From Paraphoma chrysanthemicola (taxonomy: Eukaryota > Ascomycota > Dothideomycetes > Pleosporales > Phaeosphaeriaceae): a stretch of 64,000 bases of DNA. The stretch covers positions 1,394,943-1,458,942 of the forward strand of contig JAGMWG010000012.1 of the NCBI GenBank assembly GCA_020744225.1, in the 5' to 3' direction. Within the stretch, counting starts at the first letter, position 1; each line of letters starts with the position of its first letter. A program made the position numbers and the translations under genes. Of this stretch, positions 1 through 10,820 are shown one piece after another. Below the pieces are notes generated by a model. That model searched no databases. It was not told the origin of the DNA and saw only the letters and a list, made by a program, of their open reading frames with translations.

Positions 1-1596
1 GCAGAAATGAGAATTCGTACTCGTCCAGCATCTTGACCAGGATCACCTTGCTGACCAGGCTGGCAATCGATCGTCCGGGACACGCCCACCGGCCTGCGCC
101 CCATCGATGATCCTTGCTGTCGACACTGCGAAATGGCTGGGCGCGGTGTTTATCTAGCCCTTCGTTGAAGGCGCGTAGCGCATCGTAGGAACGGGGGTCT
201 GGGAAGATGGTCGGGTCCATAGCGACGCTGTGTCCAGAGGTGGTGATCAGCTGTCCTGCGTTGAGGCGCAGACCTGTTGATAGCACGACATCTTCCTCAA
301 GGAACCGCGAGTAGACCAACAGGCTGCCCGGAGCGAGCCGGGATGTCTCCTTCATGGCGGAATCGAGTTTGTCGAGTGAGTTGAAAACCCCAACATCCCA
401 ATCGCCGTTGCAGCGTTCGTGCGTAGCGCGTATCTCCTCGCGAACCTCTGCGAGAAAATGCGGATGAGCGACAAGATCAGCTATCACACCTGTGATGAAA
501 GCAGCAGAGCTATAAGTGCCACCTGCGATAACGGAACCAACGAGGCGTGTCAACATGAAGCCATCTCTTTCTTCCTCGTTTCTGGCTTCAGCAAGCATCC
601 AGGATATCAGGTCAGGGTTATTACATCGCGTAGCTGTATCTTGCTTGCGGTAGTCCACTTCCGGAATCACAAAATTCTCAAGTGCTTTCCAGCTTCGCTC
701 AAGACGCCACTTGAATGGCGTTAACCAGACGAGTATGGGCTGCAAGAAGCGTGGGACTAGGCGCATTACAAACATGATGGAGAAAACTAACATATGCGAC
801 GTTATTCAGGTGGTCCAGAATGAAAAGCCAGATATTCTTACCATTCAACGTATGCACATGGCATAGACGAATAAGCTCTGGATCATCGCATATAGGCGTC
901 CCGAACGTGGTAAGAGCCACTGCCTGGCTGATACATTGCACAATCTTGTTTACCGGTTGGACGATATCCCAGGAGCAACTGTTCTGAGGGAGGTCTTCGT
1001 TTATCGTACGCTGAATCCGCGTCTTGATCGATGGGAGCAACATTGGTAGAGCGGGCGTTACGCGAGCGAGAAGCATCTTTACGTGGTGATTCGTCTCCTT
1101 GACCACATCCATTCCATTCAGATAGCCGGTCAGAGAGGAAGAATGAGACTTCCTAGAACTGATTGCACTCTGAGGGAGTCTATTCAGCTCTCCAATGAAG
1201 TCATCCGGAAGAACGATGATGTCTGCGTCGCCTCGAGCTAGTCGATATGGAAGCCCTTTGTACTGCGAGCTGACTTAGCAATACCCTCAATGTTGAGAGG
1301 AAATTACATACCTTCGCATATGCGTCATCCAAAATCTTGTCTGACCGAAATGCCCAGCGCCAACGAGCAAGGATACGAGGCTCTAAGGCAAATCTTCGAT
1401 TCACCGTTGGTAGATTGTCATCGTAAGAACAGTGGCGATGGAGTAGGTAAAGAAGTATGGATAGGAAAGTAATGGCAGTGAAGCCTCGAACGATAATTCT
1501 CTGGTTTTCTGGGGTCGTAGAACGCGTCCAGTGTCGCAGCATATGCGTACTTCTCAAAGACATCGGGATTATGTGATAGCACTCAACTAAAGTCAT
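1..1596 (-). CDS. Cytochrome P450 monooxygenase, C-terminus beyond window
   Basis: A membrane-anchored haem-thiolate monooxygenase of unknown substrate, probably in secondary or xenobiotic metabolism. Exons read on the minus strand are 1596-1312, 1262-842 and 756 to the left edge, with GT-AG introns; about 487 residues are inside the window. I chose the ATG at 1596 because a hydrophobic anchor follows at about residues 30-50. Visible motifs are the I-helix region around AGGTYSS, the ExxR motif as KETSR, and the haem loop WGAGRWACPGR with its cysteine ligand. The haem loop has Trp where the signature usually has Phe, and the I-helix lacks the usual acidic residue before Thr. The layout resembles fungal ent-kaurene-oxidase-like P450s, but that is only a family-level impression. 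No stop interrupts the long third exon. Confidence 0.88.
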
Positions 1597-2087
1597 GTTG
1601 TCTAGCGCTGTTTGAAACTGGTGAAACTGGTGAGTCCGGGCTGGGAAGAAACCTCCAAGCGCTTCGAACTTGAAGCATACTTCACTTCGATATTTTGCGC
1701 TTCGCCACATCACCCTGCGGCTCCAAAGGCACCGCCTCATGTCTCGACCCGCGCGGTATACTTAGACCAGCGCGTTTTGCGATGATAGCACGTGCCTCAA
1801 TCAAGGCATCCCGACGCCCGAATATACAGTCACGCATGCAGCGGCAAAGTCTAGGATCATTTCCAGTTGAATTTCGGCAATCGACATCCCAGGTGATAAG
1901 TGCGCATGTTGTGTAACCCGAACGCCCGAAAGTCACCGACACGCAGGATTTGCAACGATTGGCCCAAGACTATCTGGGGTGCTGCTTACTATCAGATGGT
2001 TCGATTTATCTGGCGATGCTCCCGACCCTAAGTTCACTGCCTCAATTTTATTCTAAAGGCCTTTGGTGCAACACTTGAGCAAACGAC
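1597..2087. other. Divergent intergenic region, P450 / rhodopsin-fold gene
   Basis: These 491 bases separate two divergently transcribed genes and should hold both promoters. Short reading frames here show no recognisable protein. No repeat or RNA gene was seen. Confidence 0.5.
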
Positions 2088-3395
2088 ATGTCAGCCGAAA
2101 CCATGAGCACAGTTAAGCAGCCTTCTTTGATAACGACTGGCCTTTTGGTCGTTTCTACTGTCTTTCCGCTCCTGTCGCTCGTCTCGGTTTTACTGCGATG
2201 TAGAGCGAGACAAGTCTCCAGGCAGCCGTTTGGTATTGACGACTTATGGATCGCCATATCTTGGGTACGGTGTGATTTGCTCCCCAAACAGATGCGAAAC
2301 TGACCATGGCTAGGTCACCACTTTTGCCATGAGCGTGCATGTATGGGTGTTTACGCCCATGATAGGAATCAATTACCAGCACAGTGATCCGCTCGCGCTT
2401 TCAAAATCGCTACAAGTAAGTCGCAGGAACAGAACCGAAATGTTACTACACGAATGGGCTGACATTTTCCAATAGTGCCTCTTCCTCGCAAGCTCTCTTG
2501 TCCAGATTCCGCTTTCAGCGGTCAAGATATCCATTCTGTTCTTCTACAAACGGATCTTCAACGTTGGAAAATTTAAGCTAGTGCTTTGGGCAGCCATCAC
2601 GCTGGTAGCATGTTGGGGCATCGTATTTTTCCTGCTTCTCCTCTTCCTTTACGATCCGGTGGACGCGGCCTGGGGCGCCAGACCTGGTATGCCACGCTTC
2701 GACGCAGCGATTCTTGGCTACGCGCAGGTTGGATCCAGCATCGCATTGGACGTTCTGGTGCTCTGCCTCCCGCTCCCACTCATCTACAAACTTCATCTGG
2801 ACAGGAAGAAGAAGATCGCGATTGCGTTCATCTTCTGGCTCGGCGCATTGTAGGTTTCCAGCATACCCGGCTTGAAGGGAACAGTCGACTAACGCGTCCC
2901 AGTTGTGTCGTTGCTGCAATTGTGCGGTTCATTCTGCTGCACAAAACATTGGACCTCGTGATCTCGTCTCCTGGGAAAAGCGCAGTTCGTAAGTGCTGAT
3001 ATAGTGATACAGCCATTCGCTTCAAGGAATTGACACGCGTAGATTTGCAATCGAAAAACTTCATATTCATGCTCATTGAGCCAAATTGCTCCGTCATCGC
3101 GGCGTGCCTGCCCTGCTATGGACCGCTTGTGCGAAGCGGCAGGTCACAACTATCACTTATACACAGTGTGCGATCGCTCTTCTCGCTGCGGAGCCGTGCC
3201 AGCCAAGGCAGCAATGGCAAGGGCGGATCCGAAGCGGCAAGCTCTCCCGCTGGGTCGCAATTCGAGCTCAAACAGAGCGACGGAAAGTCCACAGTTGTGG
3301 TCGGGCGCTACTCTGATCTTTCCGACTTGGAGACAGGTGGGATTCAAGCGGGCGGCATCAATGTCAGAAGCGATGTGCAAGTGGTGCGTAGCTAG
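2088..3395 (+). CDS. Fungal rhodopsin-fold integral membrane protein (Pth11-like)
   Basis: A seven-helix membrane protein of the large fungal rhodopsin-domain family, whose members are mostly of unknown ligand; some (Pth11) act in surface sensing. Exons are 2088-2264, 2314-2415, 2476-2849, 2903-2988 and 3013-3395, all with GT-AG borders and consistent phases, giving 373 residues. Hydrophobic segments run through the first 270 residues. Family landmarks are FGIDDLW in the first loop, KISILFFYKRIF in the third helix, and LPLPLIYKLHLDRKKK before helix six. The cytoplasmic tail is Ser/Gly rich and ends in VVRS. It is divergent from the P450 and followed by the GST on the same strand. Confidence 0.88.
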
Positions 3396-3839
3396 AGCGG
3401 CGTCGGGGAGCGAGGGGGAGGCGTGGTTTGCGCTAGACTGTAAGCGGCAAACCAAGTGCGTGGTTGTGTGGTGGACTGTGTAGTTACATCCTTAATGGCT
3501 TCGGGATTGTACTCGCATGAGAATACGAAGTTCTGCAGCGTTTGCCTAGAACGCATGAAGATCCCCTGTGAATGGAAGGTGGCTCAGCCAACTCGATCTA
3601 TTGTGCAGGGGCATTTATCCGCCACTGTTACCACATTGTCGGGTACGTGCAACAAGGTGCTGCATGCCCAGGTGTGATTTTCACCGGAATAGAAACTCTC
3701 GCTGCATGCACCCGTGCCTTGTTTGTTGAGCTTCTTACTCCCACACCCACTCTCGAAGGACCACGCCTCACGCTTGTTTAAATTCTCGCTACACGCGACA
3801 CCACGACCTCAACGACAATCGTATTAGCAATTGCCCGAA
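3396..3839. other. Intergenic, upstream of GST
   Basis: A 444-base gap between two plus-strand genes. No conserved frame, RNA gene or repeat is visible. It should contain the terminator of the membrane protein and the GST promoter. Confidence 0.4.
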
Positions 3840-4692
3840 ATGCAGCCCATTAAGGTACATGTCATTCGTAAGTCATGCAATTCGCCAAATAATACACCCA
3901 TATTCACAGAAAACTAGCCGCAGGACCAAATCCCTGGAAGCCAGTGTTAATCCTGGAAGAGCTGGGCCTGCCTTATGAGTTAAACTCGTTCAGCTTCGAG
4001 CTTGTCAAACAGAAGCCTTTCATCGATCTCAACCCCAATGGCCGCGCACCAGGCGAGTATCTACATGGCCGAAACTTCTCCACCGTCTAACCACCCCACC
4101 GCTAGCCATCGAGGACCCAAACACGGGTCTCACGCTCTGGGAAACCGGCGCAATCATTCAATACATCATTGAGCAATACGACACCACGCACAAGCTCAGC
4201 TACGCCACACTCAAAGAAAAACACCTCTGCAACCAATGGCTCGCCTTCCAAATTAGCGGCCAGGGCCCCTACTTTGGCCAAGCTGGCTGGTTCAACGCAC
4301 TGCACCCAGAAAAAGTCCCCTCTGCCATCGAGCGCTACAACGCCGAAGTCAAGCGCGTGCTCAGCGTGCTCAACACCGCTCTTGACGGCAAACAATGGCT
4401 CGTAGGTGACAAAATGACGTTTGCCGATCTCGCATTCACAGTGTGGAACGATCGCATCGACGCGCTGATTTTCTGCGCGCCGGATAAGAAATTCGACGGG
4501 TTCCCGAATGTCCAGGCGTGGCATGAGCGCATGGTTGGGAGGCCGGCGTGGAAGGCGATTATGCAGACGAGGGATAGGTTGATGGATGAGCAGGGGTTGC
4601 AGCCGAATGGTATGCCAAAAGGGATCAATTCGTTTGAAGAGTATGAGGCGATGATTAAGGCGCATAATGCGGCTAAGGCTGCTAAGGAGTGA
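3840..4692 (+). CDS. Glutathione S-transferase, Ure2-like
   Basis: A cytosolic glutathione transferase that would conjugate glutathione to electrophiles or act as a thiol-dependent reductase. Exons 3840-3867, 3918-4052 and 4106-4692 give 249 residues, a normal length. The N-terminal thioredoxin-like domain includes PNPWKPVLILEELGLPYE and the glutathione-binding stretch NPNGRAPAIEDP with TLWETGAI. The C-terminal helical domain contains GQGPYFGQAGWF and FPNVQAWHERM, typical of the Ure2/YfcG group. The second intron begins with GC (CCAG/GCGAGT) rather than GT; the frame only closes properly with this GC-AG intron. The neighbouring P450 and transporter would fit a detoxification setting, but no co-regulation can be shown. 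Confidence 0.9.
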
Positions 4693-5118
4693 GATGAGGT
4701 TGGAGGTGGTATGGGTGGCGATATAGTAGCGTGTTTACATAACGGTTAGACCATGAAAGAGCCATTATGAGGTCGATACCAACTTCCCTGATATTTGGAG
4801 ACATTGCTTGCAAAAAGAGGTCCCTTAATACTTTAGCTTTTTACTATATCGAAGACATGCCATACTGAAATGCAAGAGCTGACTTGTAGATTGTTAGAGA
4901 AAGATGCCTCTTTGTACGAGCGGCCTTCACATGTAGTAGTTCTGGATTGAAATGATTTCAACACATTTGATCTTAATGGTCTACTCTACAGAAGCGAGGA
5001 TTCACCTTATTGGGACACACGCATACTGCTATGCACAGGCGACGATGACGAACGGAGTGCATGCAGCCAGAACAGGCATTGCTGATATAACCCTGCCTTC
5101 TCTGCTCACTACATCCAC
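4693..5118. other. Convergent intergenic region
   Basis: A 426-base gap between the 3' ends of the GST and the transporter. Only short AT-leaning frames are present; nothing is recognised. Confidence 0.4.
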
Positions 5119-6948
5119 TTAATGGTTCTCTGAGACCTCGATGACTGTCGTCTTGAACTTGCGCGCCGAGATCTTGCGATTGAACAAGATATCCAGCTCG
5201 CGGTACGAGCGGTTCTTGAACTCGGGCAGACCAAAGTAAGCCGACACAAAGCACACCACAGCAGTTCCACCCCAAACATATCCGCATTTGCCTGCCATGT
5301 TCCATCCCGTGGGGTTGAGCATTTGCGATGCAAGGTAGATCATGGGGATCTCAGCGACATAGTATGCGGCACGACCGACACCGGTGCTCAATGCGCGCAG
5401 GCGGACGGACGATGTCTCGGCGATAATGGAGTATGAGATTGGTCCCAGAGTGCCGGCGAAGACGAATGAGATGATGACGCCTAGGCAGGCTTGAGCGTAG
5501 TTGGTCGCGGCGCTCTGGGGAATGGAGGCGCAGATGCCGAGGATGAAGAGCAGGATGGAGTTGACGGCGGCACCTCCGAGGAAGATTGTGCGGCGGCCGA
5601 ACCAGCCGCTGAGTGGCCAGGCCAAACCGTTGGCGACGAATTGAAGGCAGGAGTTGATCAGGTTGAGCTTGAAGGACCAGTCTGTACTCATGCCAGCCTC
5701 TGCAGGGTGTTAGCATCAAGTTCACGGCACTTTCGGTAGGATTGAATCTTACGCTCAAAGAAGAAAGTTGCCTGGTTGGCAATCAAGTTACCAGCGAAGT
5801 TCTGCGACATGTAGATCAAACAGGTGATTGCGGTACGACGAAGGTCGGTACCCTTGAGTAGATCAAGCAGCGTAGGCTCGCCTCCGAGATGAACTTCAAT
5901 CTTGATGGTGCGCTCAATCATAGCAAGCGTGTCCTCGGCATTAGCCTGAGTACCGCCCCGACGACCGAGACGCTTGATGGATCGTAGGGCCTCCTCGTTG
6001 CGACCGCGGCGGACGAGCCACCACGGAGACTCGGGCGCGAACCAGATGAGAACCATCAAAGGAAGCTAAGAAGGTCAGTACGAGTCCATCCGTGTGTAAG
6101 TAACTATACTTACAGGAAAGATCCACTGGAGAGCAAGAGGACCACGCCAAGCCCACATATCAGTGCGCTTGTTGAAGCCGTAGCAAACGCCAGCGACGAT
6201 GATTCCTCCAATTGACCAACTCATCTGGAGTGTAGCTGTGCAGGCAGCGCGGAGGACGAGCGGCACGACCTCGGAGGCATATGCCGGCGAATTGGCGATG
6301 AAGAGACCCCAAGGAATGCCTTCGAAGGCCTGTCCAATCACAAGGACCTCAAGTGAGTCCGCCTAGGTAAAATTATTAGATGGTCTACATCATTGTGCTC
6401 GTGATTAACTTACGAAGAAGGAAATGAAGATGGTGGCGTTCATGAGAACGAGGCCCACCAGCGCAGTCCATCGGTAGCCGAGGCGATTGGTGATTGGTCC
6501 GGCCATAAAGACACCGATGAATGCTCCACACTGGCCGGCCTGGAAGAGCGAGCTCTGCCACTTGGTGGGGATCGTCCAGCCAGAGCCTTCGACGTAGACG
6601 CCGTAGCGCTCCTTGAATGCAGTGAGCGCCACGAAGTTGCCGTTCAAGAACATGTCGAAGGATTCCATGACCTAAGTGTATTAGTCGCGAGCGCAAAACA
6701 GCGTTTCGTGAAGGGTCACTCACAATGGTGAAACAGAAGACGAATGCCCAGAAGCAAGCCATAGGATGGTCCTTGACTGCCTCCCAAAGGCCCATCTCGT
6801 GCTCGCGGTTCTCGGCCTCGTAAGCATTGTTCATGAGATCCTTGTCGGACAAGATGGCGGGCTGGTCGTGAATGGTCTTCTCGTTGATTGGAGGATTGAT
6901 GTTGTCCTGGTGGACCGCATCATGCTTGGAGTCGGGATTGAGAGACAT
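5119..6948 (-). CDS. Sugar transporter, major facilitator superfamily
   Basis: A plasma-membrane proton-coupled sugar carrier of the fungal sugar porter family, of the type often annotated as alpha-glucoside permease. Exons read downward are 6948-6724, 6671-6414, 6362-6114, 6065-5753 and 5699-5119, all GT-AG, giving 541 residues, which is the usual length. A polar N-terminal tail (about 75 residues) precedes twelve predicted helices. Family landmarks are GPITNRLGYRW after helix two, APESPWWLVRRGR before the central loop, FFEQAGMS at the start of helix seven, GRRTIF, and PEFKNRSYRELDILF in the C-tail. The start is the ATG followed by SLNPDSK. The substrate cannot be told from sequence alone. 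Confidence 0.92.
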
Positions 6949-9225
6949 GATGGTGGTTGGCAGTGGTGGTGTTCCGGGGCGAACAAGAAAGACCAAGCAA
7001 TGCCAATTGAAAGCCAAAACGGCTGGTGTGGAGCTTAAGTACTCGACACTTGCAAACGCAGACTACAAACGACATCCTTACCCCCAGTCCCGCTAGTACT
7101 ATCACTTCTCCCGGACGGAAGTCGGAAGCGGAGCGGATCCGTAGTTATGGCCATCACGACGAGTAACATGGACACTCAGCACGTGTAAGCAACCGAGCGT
7201 GTGTCAAGCGTTGTTCATCGCGGAGGAAGTGATGGATGCGGCTCAACTTAGATCCACATGGACTGACTGGGGCCCCGCGGCTAGCATTCCGGGGCGTCCG
7301 CCTCTCATACGTGGGATATCTGACGTAGTGGGATTCGTGACGATTTCTCTTCGTTAGCACGAGACTGCATGACATGTTGCCTCGCTCCAGATAAAGGCAC
7401 GAGCGCACGCCAAGCTCGTTGCGGAACCGCTGCCGTATCGGAACGGGTGACCACGCTGCACAGACGCATCTGTGGCGGAAGTGCTCCCCAACATGCACTA
7501 GCAGCGGCCTCGGTGAAACAACAAGACAAGGTAGGGTGACCTGGATTGTAAAGTCCTGGAGTATTATGGAATCGAATTTGGGGGTGGAGTCGGGCTCCAT
7601 CATTCGACTTCGAGTCATGCGTCTTCGACCGAGGTCCATGGCGAGTTCGCAGGTGTTTGATGGATCTACAGTGGCATTTTGAATGCAGTCGTGAAACGGC
7701 GACAGTGACGGTGTATGTTGGTGTCAAGGGAAACTTCCTCACAATATCCACTTTCAATGACGCTTGCTCGTACTCACTTGGAGCTCCATGCGCTCTCCTT
7801 CTGTATATGCCTGTCCTCCGTGCTTGGGTCTGCTGTATGAACAGATCATCGCAACACCTGCAATAATCGACGCGCTTCCCACGTCCGAGCAACTTCTTTA
7901 CTAACCATGGCGTGGGAAACGCGGCGACCGAGGCGTAGGAATGCTCGTATCGCGATATATTTGGATGCAATTGCAGCGTATTCGATCGCCCTTTGTCAAC
8001 GTCACATGCGCTCTCCTGATAGGCTTGGGCATAGGTTCCGATGGCCATCCCCGAAGACTGGTATCCCCACGGGGCTCCAGCGGTTTCTCGATTACCCTGT
8101 GCACCCATAAGTCTCTCCTAGTTCCTTGGAGTATCTGTTTTGTTGGTATCATGTCGAGTTAGTTGGCATTGACAAACTGGGTATGTAAGACTAATTCGCT
8201 AACGCGTTACCCGGAACTAGGACCGAATGAAGGCGGTTCTCGACTGTAACGCCAGCCCGTCACGTGGTGTTCCTTGATCTGGATAAGAATCGCCCCTAGC
8301 ATCATGGTAACGTTAATTCCGAGCATTCACCGGACGGGGTACTTTGCTGTAACTGAGGAGGAGGCGGACGACACTGCGCTGTCCCCACCCGTTGAAGCGG
8401 CAGCGGCTTTGGATCCTGACTGTCCAGTGGTATGAAGGTCGTGTTTTACAACGTTACGCATCGCTTGGCATGCGCCACTTGCAGACGTCCAGCCGTATCT
8501 CTGGTATACCCTCGCGTGCCACTGGCCATTTACGTGAGAGGGAAGCTCTTCCTTCTTATCAGCTGCCACCGCCCTCCACGATGTCACAGTTGAGTTCTCT
8601 TCTACAAGTCTTGGCTGTCTCTATCGTGATGATCTGTACTGCTTGTTAGCATGGAAGTGCGAGTGTTGGTTAGTGTGCAAGCCTGTCTTGGACCGTCCGA
8701 ACTGGGATATGCTGTATCCAGCGGCATTTGGGCTGTCCCAGCAGCAGCTTGCATTGAAATATCGAATGGTGACCTCTAAGCTTATCCTACAAACAGCATT
8801 CATCGCCTTCCTGTTGCGATGGTAGTAGGTGCTAGGGAGAACGGCGATGTGGGGTAAGGGAGCTAAAAAAGGGTTGCCAGCATGCCCTGTCTTCACCGCT
8901 CTTGCCAAGCGAGGGCTGCATCATCGAGGAACGAGTTCCGCACAAGCACACTGTCACCACCGCAACCCTCAACTATCGCTACACTCACTCTGTCGCAGAG
9001 GGTTGCAATATCTTCTTGGAGATATTTTGGTGGTTTCGCGGGAATTCAGACGTCATTGGAAGATGTGCTCGCGAGGAAGAGGACTTTGATCAACCCCAGC
9101 CATTCTTTACCCGCGACCTTCACATGTCACTGTGTCGCGCAGCACCGCCGTTCGAAACACCACACCACAGCAGCGACCACTCGACTCCCGGCCAGCGCAG
9201 GGCTGAGGGCTGAAAGACTGCAGCA
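6949..9225. other. Long intergenic region
   Basis: A 2.28 kb stretch between the transporter and SPO7. The longest frame is 267 codons on the minus strand (7305-8108), but it has no recognisable domain, unusual composition and no partner exon, so I do not call it. The last 300 bases probably carry the SPO7 promoter and leader. No repeat or tRNA was seen. Confidence 0.45.
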
Positions 9226-10776
9226 ATGCCATCCAACCCACCGTCCCTCGACCAGCTCGTCAAAGGCGCCCCCGCTGCGTATACCAATGTCGATGCTGTT
9301 GCCGCAGCGGCACAAGCACAACCCCCGCCGTACTCGGCGACGCTCATAGACACATCGCACGACGCCAATGACCGCATCGCCTCGCTCAAGCACCCGCGCG
9401 CGCCCTCCATCGCCGACCCCACCTCGCTCCTGCCCAGCTCGCCGCCGCAGATCTACCTCAACCTCCTCATCCTCGAGGCATCCCTGCGCTCGCAGTACCT
9501 TACCCTCCGTGCCCGACGACGACAGAACACCTTTGTCCTGACGCTCCTGACCATCTACCTCGTCGTCTTCTTCGACCTCATATTCCTGCGCCCGCGCGAG
9601 GATGGCAAGGGTCGCGGAGGCAGCCAGTACTGGCTTGTGGACATGCTGCAGAAGATGGGCTTCATTACGGGTGTCGTCACCGCCCTGCTGTTCTGGGCGA
9701 CGGGCCAGTGGGAGCGCGGCGTGCGCTGGCCGAGACGATGGGTGGGCGTCGCCAACCGCGGATTGCGCGGGGTGAACGCGAAGATTGTCGTCATACGCGG
9801 GCCGTGGTATCGAGAGCTCTTCGAGTGGCTGCTGTTCCTGCGACCTTTCTCGGGCGGTCTGTGGGGCGGCGAGCAGGGCGGCAGCTCCTACCACTTCATC
9901 AACGTGTCTCAGGAGAAGGCGCACAGCCTCGACAATGGCCGACCGCGGCACAGGATCGTTGAAGACGGGAAGGAGTATGCCGAAGAGGACATTGCGTCAG
10001 GCGGAGACTACATCAAGCTTTTGTTGCTGCCGAAGCCGTTCACGCCCGACTTCAGACAGAACTGGGAAACCTTCCGGGCCGAGTACTGGGAGAAGGAGAA
10101 TGAGCGGCGTTCCGAGCTCCGCAAGCGCGTCCGTGCTAGGCAGCGCGAGATTGCGCGAGTCGAAGGCGGCTGGTTGTGGTGGACTGGATGGCGAGGGTGG
10201 AAGCGCGCAAGAGGCCTGAGCGGCCGCTCGGGGGATGTCGAGAAGACTGGACATCATCATAGCCACAGTCACAGTCACAGCCACGCATTATCGCATACGG
10301 GTTCGCGAAAGCGCAGACCTAGTACGTTACAGCCGCAGCGAGGACGAGACGGAAGCCACTCAAGAAGCTCATCCCGAAGCACAACACCAACGCCAGACAT
10401 CGACGAAAGCCTGCGCTTGACCGCCGGACGTGAGAGACGATGGAGCAATAGCACCACTGGATCAACGGCGGCGTCGACGTCTCGCCAGAGCTCTCTCCGT
10501 TCTGCCAAGTTAGCTCAAGGCAGCGCACAAACAGCGAGGAGACCTCCGTTACCATCGGGATCCAGGCCAAGTACGAGCGACAGCAACCTGCCGTGGCAGA
10601 GCAAGAGGGCAAGTATGCTTAGCAATGCCGAATCCATGACGGAGGGGGATGATGAGGCTGATGGTGAGAGCGTATATAGCGTGGAAGCAAAGGGAAGCAT
10701 GCCACCGCCCACACGACCGCAAGTAATACGGCGATCGAGCAGAGAGAGCAGTGGCGGGAGAACAGAGAGCCCTTGA
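9226..10776 (+). CDS. SPO7: Spo7-like regulatory subunit of the Nem1-Spo7 phosphatase
   Basis: In yeasts Spo7 is the membrane regulatory subunit that holds the Nem1 phosphatase at the nuclear envelope/ER, where the complex dephosphorylates the phosphatidate phosphatase Pah1/lipin and so controls phospholipid versus triacylglycerol synthesis and nuclear shape. This is a single-exon frame of 516 residues. The family core runs from about residue 75 (PPQIYLNLLILEASLRSQYL) through two membrane segments (about 102-121 and 144-160) to the basic loop and FEWLLFLRPFSGG near 199-211. The long C-terminal tail is disordered, Ser/Arg rich and contains a His-Ser tract at about 341-355. It is longer than the yeast protein, as expected for filamentous fungi. 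GC content is high and the gene looks intact; it is a useful synteny anchor. Confidence 0.88.
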   Translation: MPSNPPSLDQLVKGAPAAYTNVDAVAAAAQAQPPPYSATLIDTSHDANDRIASLKHPRAPSIADPTSLLPSSPPQIYLNLLILEASLRSQYLTLRARRRQNTFVLTLLTIYLVVFFDLIFLRPREDGKGRGGSQYWLVDMLQKMGFITGVVTALLFWATGQWERGVRWPRRWVGVANRGLRGVNAKIVVIRGPWYRELFEWLLFLRPFSGGLWGGEQGGSSYHFINVSQEKAHSLDNGRPRHRIVEDGKEYAEEDIASGGDYIKLLLLPKPFTPDFRQNWETFRAEYWEKENERRSELRKRVRARQREIARVEGGWLWWTGWRGWKRARGLSGRSGDVEKTGHHHSHSHSHSHALSHTGSRKRRPSTLQPQRGRDGSHSRSSSRSTTPTPDIDESLRLTAGRERRWSNSTTGSTAASTSRQSSLRSAKLAQGSAQTARRPPLPSGSRPSTSDSNLPWQSKRASMLSNAESMTEGDDEADGESVYSVEAKGSMPPPTRPQVIRRSSRESSGGRTESP

Positions 10777-10820
10777 GCATATGTATTGTATAACATCAAA
10801 CGACGAAACGTTTTGTAACT

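Noticed and set aside
4102..4665. 187-codon frame antisense to the GST
   Set aside because: Exactly covers the GST third exon on the other strand; shadow.
7305..8108. 267-codon open frame on the minus strand
   Set aside because: No domain, irregular composition, overlapping open frames on both strands and no splice partners; likely chance in a GC-moderate intergenic region.
9127..9951. 274-codon frame antisense to SPO7
   Set aside because: It is the shadow of a GC-rich real gene; its sequence mirrors SPO7 codons and shows no domain.
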